Origin: Galbibacter sp038433465
Lineage (GTDB): Bacteria > Bacteroidota > Bacteroidia > Flavobacteriales > Flavobacteriaceae
Direction: 5' to 3'
NCBI RefSeq assembly: GCF_038433465.1
Contig: NZ_JAESVF010000007.1
Coordinates: 94,172-158,171, forward strand
DNA length: 64,000 nt
Shown here one piece after another: positions 15,423 to 23,929 of the stretch (within the stretch, counting starts at the first letter, position 1; every line of letters starts with the position of its first letter). The notes beneath the pieces are model-generated. The model made no database searches, was not told the DNA's origin, and saw only the letters and a program-made list of their open reading frames with translations. Both the position numbers and the translations under genes were made by a program.

Positions 15423-17393
15423 ATGAATAATAGAGTTGTATTATTTTATTTCAGAAAAAAAACCATAGCTATTGCAACCCTTTTATTGCTTACAGTTGCG
15501 ATTTTTGCTCAGCATAAAACTTTTGAAGAAGAAGATCCGTTATACGAGTTTTTAGAAATTGAAAATGAAAGCGCTCGTTTTGATTATTTCTTTAGCGTTG
15601 AACAGCACTACAAAATAAGTTCGGCGTATACTTGGATAGAAGTTGTAAATAAATCGATTGCTTTAGCTGAAGAAAAAAACGACTCCGAAGCTGTTATAAA
15701 ATACAAAACCATTTTGATGCGTTTGTATTACGATGTTGGCAATTATGATAAAGGAGCACTTATAGGGGAGTTGCTCTACGATGAGGAAAAGAAACTCGAT
15801 GTAAAAGTTAAAATTCAAATTCTCTACACACTCGATTTACTGTACAAAGAACTTCAAATTTACGATAAGCAATTGGAGGTTAGGCGAGCCTTAAAAAGCC
15901 TTGGAGAAAAAATTGTACTCTACGATGTGTATGCCGAGTTAGGTTTGTATAGGCAAGCCATGATGGAATATGTAATTACAAACCAAAGTAAGCTAGCCTC
16001 GAGTAACGATAAGTATTTTAGTGCAAATTACTACAACGATTTGGGGGCGTATTTACTAAAAGACGGCTCGATTTATACCGCCTATAAAAACATAAAAACA
16101 GCGCACGAGGAGATTACAAAATACCTTATTGTGAATAGAGATTTGTCTGTAGACGAATTTAATGAAGCAATTTATTTAAAAGGAAAAATAGAGAGTAATT
16201 TAGGGAAATGTAAAATGTTTCAGAATAAATTTGATGAAGCAATTTCTTACCTTGAAGCTGGAGTTTCGGCAAGCAAAATTCACGACAAAGGGAAATATTC
16301 AAACACCATTGTGGGACTTTGGGAAAGTTTAGCAGAGTGTCATTTAGAGCTTGGGAATTTAGAACTTGCGCAAACTTATTTGGATAGTATTGTACTCGAT
16401 CAAAAAATTGTAAAATCGAACATTGTAAATTACAACCGTTTAAGAGCTAATTTTCATTTAAAAGACAGTAATCCAGACTCGGCTTCTTTGTATTTTAAAA
16501 AGTACGTAAAACTCAAAGATTCGCTCGATTACAGCAGTCGCAAAAAACAATTGTTGAGTTTACTGGTGCAGTTCGATTTAGACAATCAAAAGGAAACTAT
16601 CGAAAAGCAACGTCGTAATTTAGAGAAAAACCGAACCGAAATTTTAGCTCGCGAAAAGACTATTTACCTAAGTGTTTCTGCGCTTATTTTGTGTTTTTTA
16701 TCGGTTATTGGTTTGATTGTAGCGTATGTACGAAGTATTAAAAACAAACGTCTTATTGAAAACCAAAAGAAGATTATTGAAAACTCACTAACCGAAAAAG
16801 ATTCTCTTTTAAAAGAAATTCATCATCGGGTAAAAAACAATTTACAAGTGGTTTCTAGTTTGTTAAGCATTCAAACCAAAAACACCAAAAGTAAAGCCGC
16901 AATTGCTGCGCTTGAAGAAGGGAAGAGTAGAGTGAAAGCAATGGCACTTATTCACCAAAAATTATATCAAAACGAAGATCTTTCAGTTATAAAAATGCAG
17001 GAGTATATTGAGTCGCTCGGTGCGAGTATTCAATCGGTTTATAAAACTTCTGGAAGTAAAATAAAACTACATATCAATGCTTCGAGTACCGATTTGGATG
17101 TCGATAGAGCAATTCCTATCGGTTTAATTTTAAATGAACTGATTTCAAATTCTTTTAAATACGCTTTCGAAAATCATACAGAAGGTAATATTTACATCAG
17201 TTTACTTAAAAATAACGATCAATATTATTTTGAGTATAAAGATGATGGCGTTGGTCTCCCTGAAAATTTCGATGCAAAAACCTCTGGGTCAATGGGAATG
17301 ACGCTCATTGGGCGTTTGGCAAACCAGTTGCGTTCTTCATTGCATATCGATAAAGAAAGTCACGGCGTTCGTTTTTGGTTTAATTTTCATTAA
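15423..17393 (+). CDS. TPR-containing sensor histidine kinase (HisKA_2 type)
   Basis: A protein of about 656 residues. An N-terminal hydrophobic segment (AIATLLLLTVAIFAQ) acts as signal peptide or anchor. Residues of about 30-380 are helical TPR-like repeats (for example CKMFQNKFDEAISYLEAGV and LAECHLELGNLELAQTYLDS). A coiled coil and one transmembrane span (about 412-435) follow. The kinase core begins with KEIHHRVKNNLQVVSSLLSIQ, the HisKA_2 motif with His467/468, and ends with a HATPase_c domain (LNELISNSFKYAF, DDGVGLP, GSMGMTLIG). Such kinases pair with LytTR regulators in Bacteroidota, here the gene at 14023. ATG 15423 was chosen because it starts directly before the signal segment; ATG 15411 is possible. 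Confidence 0.9.
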   Translation: MNNRVVLFYFRKKTIAIATLLLLTVAIFAQHKTFEEEDPLYEFLEIENESARFDYFFSVEQHYKISSAYTWIEVVNKSIALAEEKNDSEAVIKYKTILMRLYYDVGNYDKGALIGELLYDEEKKLDVKVKIQILYTLDLLYKELQIYDKQLEVRRALKSLGEKIVLYDVYAELGLYRQAMMEYVITNQSKLASSNDKYFSANYYNDLGAYLLKDGSIYTAYKNIKTAHEEITKYLIVNRDLSVDEFNEAIYLKGKIESNLGKCKMFQNKFDEAISYLEAGVSASKIHDKGKYSNTIVGLWESLAECHLELGNLELAQTYLDSIVLDQKIVKSNIVNYNRLRANFHLKDSNPDSASLYFKKYVKLKDSLDYSSRKKQLLSLLVQFDLDNQKETIEKQRRNLEKNRTEILAREKTIYLSVSALILCFLSVIGLIVAYVRSIKNKRLIENQKKIIENSLTEKDSLLKEIHHRVKNNLQVVSSLLSIQTKNTKSKAAIAALEEGKSRVKAMALIHQKLYQNEDLSVIKMQEYIESLGASIQSVYKTSGSKIKLHINASSTDLDVDRAIPIGLILNELISNSFKYAFENHTEGNIYISLLKNNDQYYFEYKDDGVGLPENFDAKTSGSMGMTLIGRLANQLRSSLHIDKESHGVRFWFNFH

Positions 17394-17471
17394 TTTTATT
17401 TAACTTTAACTACTGTCTTTTTTATACCTAAGACAGATTGCTATATTTATAGTTGAATAAAAAATAAACTC

Positions 17472-18149
17472 ATGAAAATTACATTTTACGGACACGCATC
17501 TTTGGCTATTCAGGTTGACGATGTACATATATTGGTAGATCCATTTATCTCAGGAAACGAAAAAGCTTCGCATATCGATATCGATGCTATTAAAGCCGAT
17601 TATATTTTGGTGACTCATGCGCATCAAGATCATATTTTGGATGTAGAGCGCATAGCAAAACGCACAGGTGCAGTTGTGGTTTCGAATGCAGAAATTGCTG
17701 GACATTATGGTAAAATGGGAATTGAAACACACCCGATGAATCACGGCGGAAGTTGGGATTTTGAATTTGGTTTAGTGAAATATGTAAATGCTACACATTC
17801 TTCTTCTTTTCCCGACGGTAGTTACGGTGGGCAACCTGGTGGTTTTGTAATCGAAGGGGAACATAAAAATATCTATATCGCTGGAGATACTGGTTTAACA
17901 ATGGATATGAAAATCATTCCGCTTTTTACAAAGTTAGATTTAGCAATTTTACCTATCGGAGATAACTTTACCATGGGAATAAAAGAAGCCATCCACGCAT
18001 CAAATTTTGTAGAATGCGATAAGGTTTTAGGCTATCACTTTGATACTTTTGGTTATATTGAAATTGACCACGAGGAGGCTAAAAAAGAGTTTTACAACGC
18101 AGGGAAAGACCTAATGTTACTCGAAATTGGTGAAAGTATAGAACTCTAA
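17472..18149 (+). CDS. UPF0173 metal-dependent hydrolase (MBL fold)
   Basis: A 225-residue metallo-beta-lactamase-fold hydrolase of the UPF0173 family. The metal motif reads THAHQDH (HxHxDH), with DPF and GH near the N-terminus (YGHASLAIQVDD), a later conserved AGDTGLTMDMK, and a C-terminal His in LGYHFDTFGYIEID. No signal peptide, so cytosolic. The natural substrate of this family is not established. The stop codon abuts the menC ATG with no intervening base, which implies translational coupling with menC. A role in the pathway is possible but unproven. Confidence 0.88.
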   Translation: MKITFYGHASLAIQVDDVHILVDPFISGNEKASHIDIDAIKADYILVTHAHQDHILDVERIAKRTGAVVVSNAEIAGHYGKMGIETHPMNHGGSWDFEFGLVKYVNATHSSSFPDGSYGGQPGGFVIEGEHKNIYIAGDTGLTMDMKIIPLFTKLDLAILPIGDNFTMGIKEAIHASNFVECDKVLGYHFDTFGYIEIDHEEAKKEFYNAGKDLMLLEIGESIEL

Positions 18150-19193
18150 ATGAAAGCGACTTACAAAAAGTATATTTTAAACTTTAAGCGTCCAAGTGGA
18201 ACTTCTAGAGGCGTACTTACTACCAAAGAAACTTGGTTTATTATTTTAGAAGAAGGCGAAAATTTTGGTATTGGTGAATGCGGAATTTTACGCTCGTTGA
18301 GTATTGACGACCGTCCAGATTACGAAGAAAAATTGCAGTGGGTTTGCCAAAATATCCATTTAGGAAAAGACGCCCTTTGGGATGCTTTGTTGGAGTTTCC
18401 TTCCATTCAATTTGGAGTTGAGCAAGCATTTTTGTCATTGCAAAACAAAAATGCTTTTGAATTATTTCCTTCGGAATTTACGCAGGGGAAGCAGGCAATT
18501 CCGATTAACGGTTTGGTGTGGATGGGCGATGAAAGTTTTATGACGACTCAAATTCAAGAAAAAATAGCTGATGGTTTTCAGTGTATTAAAATGAAAATTG
18601 GAGCTATCGATTTTGATACGGAATTTAAACTTCTAAGTAGCATCAGAAACAAATTTTCTTCCGAAGAAATAGAACTTCGTGTTGATGCAAATGGAGCCTT
18701 TTCTCCTTCCGAAGCAACATACAAACTAAAGCAGTTAGCAACACTTAATTTACATTCTATTGAACAACCAATAAAACAAGGAAACATAGTTGAAATGGGG
18801 GCTTTATGTGCAGAAACTCCTTTACCAATTGCATTGGATGAAGAATTAATTGGTGTTTTTACTGTAACAGAAAAGCGAGAATTGCTACAAACTATTAAAC
18901 CCCAATACATAATTTTAAAACCAAGTTTGGTTGGCGGATTTAAAGGTTCGCAAGAGTGGATTTCGCTTAGCGAAGAATTGAAAATAGGGTGGTGGATTAC
19001 GAGTGCTTTGGAGAGTAATGTGGGGCTAAATGCAATTTCGCAATGGACTGCAACCTTGAATAATTCAATGCCTCAAGGTTTAGGAACAGGCAGTTTATAT
19101 ACCAACAATATTGAGAGTCCGCTTACAGTTAAAAACGGTACTTTACTGTACGATATTAATAAAAAATGGGACATAAGTCCTTTAAAAAAATAA
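18150..19193 (+). CDS. menC: o-Succinylbenzoate synthase MenC
   Basis: A 347-residue enolase-superfamily dehydratase that converts SHCHC to o-succinylbenzoate. The N-terminal capping part has the substrate segment RPSGTSRGVLTTKETWF. The barrel carries the catalytic Lys in CIKMKIG, metal ligands in ELRVDANGAFSP (Asp), SIEQP (Glu) and ALDEELIG (Asp/Glu), and the second-base Lys region IILKPSLVGG. SALESNVGLNAI near the C-terminus closes the site. It is somewhat longer than E. coli MenC, as in other Bacteroidota. The gene sits between UPF0173 and a CPBP protease with almost no spacing. Confidence 0.95.
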   Translation: MKATYKKYILNFKRPSGTSRGVLTTKETWFIILEEGENFGIGECGILRSLSIDDRPDYEEKLQWVCQNIHLGKDALWDALLEFPSIQFGVEQAFLSLQNKNAFELFPSEFTQGKQAIPINGLVWMGDESFMTTQIQEKIADGFQCIKMKIGAIDFDTEFKLLSSIRNKFSSEEIELRVDANGAFSPSEATYKLKQLATLNLHSIEQPIKQGNIVEMGALCAETPLPIALDEELIGVFTVTEKRELLQTIKPQYIILKPSLVGGFKGSQEWISLSEELKIGWWITSALESNVGLNAISQWTATLNNSMPQGLGTGSLYTNNIESPLTVKNGTLLYDINKKWDISPLKK

Positions 19194-19199
19194 ACAGAA

Positions 19200-20159
19200 T
19201 TGAAATATATAGAACAAGTTTTTAAGGTTAGACACGAGTTTTGGAGGTATTTATTGGGCTCGATTTTTATAATTTTCATGAGCCAGATAATGCAAATTCC
19301 ATTTGTGTTGGCAGTACTTTGGAAAGGCGGAACAAGCGCAGTACAATCTGGAGACACCGCTAGTTTACTAAGTGTTTTAGAACCAAATTTAAATTTGTTT
19401 TTACTGATGTTGCCCTTTGCAGTTTGCTTGCCATTACTGTTTATGTGGGTAACAAAATTCCATAAACAATCGGTTGTTGCATTAACAACGGCTCGAAAAA
19501 AAATAGATTGGAAGCGTGTGTTGTTTTCGTTTGTATTGTGGGGTGGAATTACGGCTGCTTTGGCATTTTTAGATGCGTTGGTACTGTCGCCAGAAGATTA
19601 CGAATACAACTTTAAACTCGTTCCCTTTTTAATTTTATTTGTTATTGGCGTTGTAATGATACCGTTGCAAACCAGTTTAGAAGAATATATTTTTAGAGGA
19701 TATTTAATGCAAGGTTTTGGAGCTCTCTTTCTCAACCGTTGGGCGCCTTTACTTTTAACTTCTGTTATCTTTGGAAGTCTTCATGTATTTAATCCTGAAG
19801 TAGATAAATTAGGATACGGAATCATGATTTATTATATCGGAACAGGATTGTTTTTAGGGATTCTAACACTTATGGATGAAGGAATGGAGCTCAGTATTGG
19901 GTTTCACGCAGCAAACAATTTAGTTACAGCTTTATTGGTTACAGCCAATTGGACTGCTTTTCAAACGCATTCAGTATTTAAAGACATTTCTGAACCAGCA
20001 TTAGGTTGGGATGTTTACGTGCCTATTTTTATTGTATTTCCTATACTATTATTCATTTTTGCTAAGAAATACAAGTGGAGTAATTGGAAAGAGAAACTTA
20101 CAGGTAACATCACACCTCCTCAAGATGTTGATAAAATATCTGAAACTACCTCTGTATAA
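19200..20159 (+). CDS. CPBP-family intramembrane metalloprotease
   Basis: A 319-residue polytopic membrane protein with about eight hydrophobic segments. The protease motifs are present: EEYIFRGY (EExxxR), a His in FGSLHVFN, and a second His-Asn in GFHAANN. This is the CPBP (Abi/Rce1-like) family, which in prokaryotes includes immunity and processing proteases; the target here is unknown. The only near start is TTG at 19200, 6 bp after the menC stop; the next ATG (residue 24) would remove a conserved-looking N-terminus. It is placed in the men operon between menC and menE but has no known role in the pathway. Confidence 0.85.
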   Translation: MKYIEQVFKVRHEFWRYLLGSIFIIFMSQIMQIPFVLAVLWKGGTSAVQSGDTASLLSVLEPNLNLFLLMLPFAVCLPLLFMWVTKFHKQSVVALTTARKKIDWKRVLFSFVLWGGITAALAFLDALVLSPEDYEYNFKLVPFLILFVIGVVMIPLQTSLEEYIFRGYLMQGFGALFLNRWAPLLLTSVIFGSLHVFNPEVDKLGYGIMIYYIGTGLFLGILTLMDEGMELSIGFHAANNLVTALLVTANWTAFQTHSVFKDISEPALGWDVYVPIFIVFPILLFIFAKKYKWSNWKEKLTGNITPPQDVDKISETTSV

Positions 20160-20271
20160 ACTTTTTTATACAAATTATAGGGGTTAATTTTATACAAAAT
20201 TCCAGTGTTAGTTTGTGTTTTGTGCAGATTAATGCATTTATGGAATGGTATTTTAAACTAAAATTATTCCT

Positions 20272-21360
20272 ATGGAAAACACTCCATCTTTTGATAAAAT
20301 ACACTTAAAATTCAAGCTCAACGGGACTTATTTTGACAGAGAAGACTTAAAAGAAGTTGCTTATAGTTTTGTAAAAGAAGGCGAGGATTACGAGCAATCT
20401 ATCGGTAACTTTTTAATGGATTGGTTGGATGCCAAAGACCATTTATTTGTGCGAACTTCTGGTTCCACAGGCACGCCAAAGCACATTAAAATTCAGAAGC
20501 AGTTTATGGTAAATTCTGCTATTGCTTCAGGAGATTTCTTCGGAATTTCTGTTGGTGATACTGCACTTCATTGTTTGCCTGCTGCCTATATCGCAGGAAA
20601 GATGATGTTGGTTCGTGCCATGATTTTAGGACTGGAAATCGACTTAGTTGCGCCAACTTTACATCCTTTGGAGGAGATAGAAGAGCAGTATGATTTTTCA
20701 GCAATGATACCTTTGCAGGTGTCAAATTCACTCAATAAAATCAACAACATCAAACAGCTAATTGTTGGCGGTGCTCCTGTCACAAAAGATTTAGTAGAAA
20801 GTGTTCAAGATAAGTCTACACAAGTTTTTGAAACTTATGGAATGACTGAAACGGTAACACATATTGCAGCCAAGAAAATCAATAATTTTTCTGCTTCGGA
20901 AAGTATTGATTCCGCACATTTTAAAATTTTACCCAATGTAACAATTAGCACAGATAAACGAGGTTGTTTGGTTATTGATGCTCCTTATATTGCAGAAGAA
21001 ACTATAGTAACCAATGATATTGTTACGCTGATAAGTGAAAGTGAGTTTGATTGGAAAGGACGTTACGATAATGTAATTAATTCTGGCGGAGTAAAACTTA
21101 TTCCTGAGCAGATTGAAAAGAAGTTAGCTAAAGTTATTTCGCAACGTTTCTTCGTGTACGGTTTAAATGATGCCGAACTAGGAGAGAAGTTAATTCTTGT
21201 TATTGAAGGAAAAGCGCAGGAAGCTTTGAAAACTTCAGTAAAAGAATTAAAAAGCCTTGAAAAGTTTGAGCATCCGAAAGCTATTTATTTTACTGATAAA
21301 TTTGAAGAAACAGCTAACGGAAAACTACTTCGTGAAGCAACTGTCGAGAAATTAAAATAG
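20272..21360 (+). CDS. menE: o-Succinylbenzoate-CoA ligase MenE
   Basis: A 362-residue short adenylate-forming enzyme that activates o-succinylbenzoate with CoA. The P-loop is VRTSGSTGTPKHIKI, followed by IVGGAPVTKDLV, the ETYGMTETVTHIA adenine motif, the Asp in DIVTL, and the hinge/Lys region KGRYDNVINSGGVKLIPEQIE. The catalytic Lys near the C-terminus is in ETANGKLLREA. It is shorter than E. coli MenE because the N-terminal subdomain is reduced, as in other flavobacteria. The last men gene of the locus. Confidence 0.94.
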   Translation: MENTPSFDKIHLKFKLNGTYFDREDLKEVAYSFVKEGEDYEQSIGNFLMDWLDAKDHLFVRTSGSTGTPKHIKIQKQFMVNSAIASGDFFGISVGDTALHCLPAAYIAGKMMLVRAMILGLEIDLVAPTLHPLEEIEEQYDFSAMIPLQVSNSLNKINNIKQLIVGGAPVTKDLVESVQDKSTQVFETYGMTETVTHIAAKKINNFSASESIDSAHFKILPNVTISTDKRGCLVIDAPYIAEETIVTNDIVTLISESEFDWKGRYDNVINSGGVKLIPEQIEKKLAKVISQRFFVYGLNDAELGEKLILVIEGKAQEALKTSVKELKSLEKFEHPKAIYFTDKFEETANGKLLREATVEKLK

Positions 21361-21395
21361 TATAGCTAGCGAGTAAAAATTATAAAAAATAAACA

Positions 21396-21593
21396 ATGAG
21401 TAAAGTATATGATTGCCCAACCTGTGGAGGAAAGGCAAAAGTGAAAGAGAGAGATGGGGAGACAACCTATCAAGCCATTAAGAATGACGAAATGGTAAAG
21501 AAGATTGAACAACTAAAAAAGGCAATGCAAAAGTTTAAAGAAAAATCGGAAGCATTGGAAAAACAGTTAGAAGAAATTCAAAATAGTAATTAA
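21396..21593 (+). CDS. Small CxxC / coiled-coil protein
   Basis: A 65-residue protein. An N-terminal half zinc-ribbon knuckle (YDCPTCGGKAKV) is followed by a charged helix with heptad spacing (about residues 30-62, KKIEQLKKAMQKFKEKSEALEKQLEEI) that should form a coiled coil, perhaps dimerising two half sites into one zinc centre. No family assigned. It follows menE by 35 bp and ends 7 bp before a repeat element. Translation is supported by codon use, a sensible ATG and the CxxC motif. Confidence 0.65.
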   Translation: MSKVYDCPTCGGKAKVKERDGETTYQAIKNDEMVKKIEQLKKAMQKFKEKSEALEKQLEEIQNSN

Positions 21594-21600
21594 TATTTAA

Positions 21601-21879
21601 TGTGAGTTCGACGTAAGAAGAATGAATATGAGGCACGACCTGTTTAAAAAGTATTGAAAATCAAGGAAGCAGCGTGGGGCGAAAGATAAAAAGTTGTTTG
21701 AACGTAGTGAGTTCTTTTTATCTGTGGAGGTTGTTTCCGTAGATTTTCTTATGCTTTTTAAATCAGTCTTGATTTTTTTGTTTCGTTTTTGTGTCAAGAC
21801 AAAAATGAAAATATCATTAAATAATTTATACTGTAAACAGTTGAAGTTATTCAATATTGATTTTACATCGAATTAGGTT
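21601..21879 (+). repeat. Structured repeat family R1, copy 2
   Basis: Full-length copy of about 279 bp from TGTGAGTTCGACGTAAG to ATCGAATTAGGT. It is flanked by the 7-bp direct repeat TATTTAA (21594-21600 and 21880-21886), a likely target-site duplication. It fills the whole gap between the small CxxC gene and the carboxyltransferase gene. Internal frames here are not real genes. Confidence 0.88.
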
Positions 21880-21881
21880 AT

Positions 21882-23510
21882 TTAAGTTTGTATCACTCCC
21901 AAATTAAAAGGCTTTTCAATAGGAGCATGGTTGGCAGCTTCTATTCCCATGCTAATCCATTTTCGAGTGTCTAGCGGATCGATAATCGCGTCCGTCCATA
22001 AACGAGCCGCCGCATAATATGGCGATACTTGTTTGTCGTATTTCGATTTTATTTTATTAAAAAGTTCGTCTTCTTTCTCTTTGGTAATTTCTTCTCCTTT
22101 TTTCTTTAAGGAAGCGGTTTCAATTTGCAATAATACTTTGGCAGCTTGCGCACCGCCCATAACCGCAAGTTCGGCACTTGGCCATGCAAAGATGAGGCGC
22201 GGGTCGTATGCTTTTCCGCACATGGCGTAATTTCCAGCTCCGTAAGAATTCCCGATAACAACAGTAAATTTAGGCACCACAGAATTACTCACAGCATTTA
22301 CCATTTTTGCGCCATCTTTAATAATGCCACCGTGCTCCGATTTACTTCCAACCATAAAACCAGTTACATCTTGTAGAAAAATAAGTGGAATTTTCTTTTG
22401 ATTACAGTTGGCAATAAATCGCGTTGCTTTATCGGCAGAATCCGAATAGATAACACCTCCAAATTGTAATTCTCCTTTCTTAGTCTTTACAACTTTTCGT
22501 TGATTGGCAACAATTCCAACAGCCCAACCATCAATACGAGCATAACCTGTTATAATGGTTTTTCCGAAGCCTTCTTTGTATTCTTCAAAAGAATTAGCGT
22601 CGACAATTCTGCTAATAATTTCTTTCATATCGTACTGCTCAGCTCTACTTTTTGGTAATATTCCGTAGATATCGGCAGGTTCGTCTATCGGTTTTACAGG
22701 TTTTTTTCTGTTGAATCCAGCCTTGTCAAAATCACCAATTTTATCAACGATATTTCGAATGGTATCCAACGCATCTTTATCATCTTTGGCTTTATAATCG
22801 GTGACCCCACTTATTTCTGAATGCGTTGTAGCGCCTCCCAATGTTTCATTATCGATATTTTCGCCTATAGCAGCTTTTACCAAATAACTACCAGCGAGAA
22901 AAATACTACCAGTTTTATCTACAATTAAAGCTTCATCACTCATAATAGGGAGGTAGGCGCCACCAGCTACGCAACTTCCCATAACGGCTGCAATTTGAGT
23001 AATTCCCATACTACTCATTTGAGCATTATTTCTGAAAATTCGACCAAAATGCTCTTTGTCTGGAAAAATTTCGTCCTGCATAGGGAGGTACACCCCAGCG
23101 CTATCTACAAGATAAATAATAGGAAGTTTGTTTTCGATAGCTATTTCTTGCGCACGTAAGTTTTTCTTTCCAGTAATGGGAAACCAAGCACCAGCTTTTA
23201 CAGTAGCGTCGTTGGCAACTACAATGCATTGTTTGTTATTGATGTATCCAATCTTTACTACAACACCTCCAGAAGGACAACCTCCGTGCTCTTTGTACAT
23301 TCCTTCGCCAGCAAAAGCACCAATTTCAATACTGTTACTATCTTTATCAAGAAGGTAGTCGATACGTTCTCTTGCTGTCATTTTTCCTTGTGCATGGAGT
23401 TTTTCAATGCGTTTTTCGCCTCCGCCTAATGAAACTTTGGCAAATCTTCGTTTTAATTCAGCAACAGAAAGTTTGTTGTAATCTTCGTTTTGATTGAATT
23501 TTAAATCCAT
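21882..23510 (-). CDS. Acyl-CoA carboxylase carboxyltransferase (beta) subunit
   Basis: A 542-residue biotin-dependent carboxyltransferase subunit that moves the carboxyl group from carboxybiotin to an acyl-CoA. The start region GGGEKRIEKLHAQGKMTARERIDYLLD and the segment GAFAGEGMYKEHGGCPSGGVVVKIG resemble methylcrotonoyl/propionyl-CoA carboxylase beta chains. The two crotonase-like halves carry the oxyanion motifs SAGVYLPMQDEIFPD with GSCVAGGAYLPIMSD, and QDVTGFMVG with GNSYGAGNYAMCG. FAWPSAELAVMGGAQAAKVL is the usual C-terminal helix. Substrate specificity cannot be set by eye, and no biotin carboxylase subunit lies nearby. The stop codon sits just inside the R1 repeat junction. Confidence 0.9.
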   Translation of the reverse strand: MDLKFNQNEDYNKLSVAELKRRFAKVSLGGGEKRIEKLHAQGKMTARERIDYLLDKDSNSIEIGAFAGEGMYKEHGGCPSGGVVVKIGYINNKQCIVVANDATVKAGAWFPITGKKNLRAQEIAIENKLPIIYLVDSAGVYLPMQDEIFPDKEHFGRIFRNNAQMSSMGITQIAAVMGSCVAGGAYLPIMSDEALIVDKTGSIFLAGSYLVKAAIGENIDNETLGGATTHSEISGVTDYKAKDDKDALDTIRNIVDKIGDFDKAGFNRKKPVKPIDEPADIYGILPKSRAEQYDMKEIISRIVDANSFEEYKEGFGKTIITGYARIDGWAVGIVANQRKVVKTKKGELQFGGVIYSDSADKATRFIANCNQKKIPLIFLQDVTGFMVGSKSEHGGIIKDGAKMVNAVSNSVVPKFTVVIGNSYGAGNYAMCGKAYDPRLIFAWPSAELAVMGGAQAAKVLLQIETASLKKKGEEITKEKEDELFNKIKSKYDKQVSPYYAAARLWTDAIIDPLDTRKWISMGIEAANHAPIEKPFNLGVIQT

Positions 23511-23711
23511 CTATTCTATTAATTTCAAATGATTTAAGTGTTGTATTCAATTTAACAATTTACGAAAAGTTGAAAAATCTTCTAAAAACACTTATTAATA
23601 CTGCTAAAATACAAAATCAAGCATTATATATTTGGCTAATAATTCCTTAAATTGTACGATATTTGTCAATCTTAAAAAGAATAACCCTAAACCTGAATAA
23701 ATTACATAAAA

Positions 23712-23894
23712 ATGGGAATGAATAAAAATACAGTATTGGCCTGGGCTACGTGGATAATGATTGTGGTTGGACTCGGATTGATAGCTTTGGGCGCATTTAA
23801 GTATAGTGAAGTTGCTGGATACGGTTTTGCATCGGTAGGAGTAGGATTTTTTGCTATTGCATGGGTATTTAACGCACTTAAAGGAAGAGTTTAA
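23712..23894 (+). CDS. CAL67264-type small membrane protein
   Basis: A 60-residue protein with two transmembrane helices (about 8-27 and 35-55) and the C-terminal motif AIAWVFNALKGRV. I recognise it as the small membrane protein that in flavobacteria commonly precedes ettA; no function is known. It is 35 bp upstream of ettA on the same strand, so they are probably co-transcribed. Confidence 0.75.
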   Translation: MGMNKNTVLAWATWIMIVVGLGLIALGAFKYSEVAGYGFASVGVGFFAIAWVFNALKGRV

Positions 23895-23929
23895 GTAATT
23901 ATATTTAATTTATTATAATACAATAATAT

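Noticed and set aside
19200..20159. CPBP protease as part of an anti-phage or bacteriocin immunity system
   Set aside because: The neighbours are menaquinone genes on tight spacing, with no toxin or defence gene nearby.
21694..21876. 60-codon frame inside R1 copy 2
   Set aside because: It follows the repeat's stem-loops and is not preserved as a frame in the other copies; repeat sequence, not a gene.
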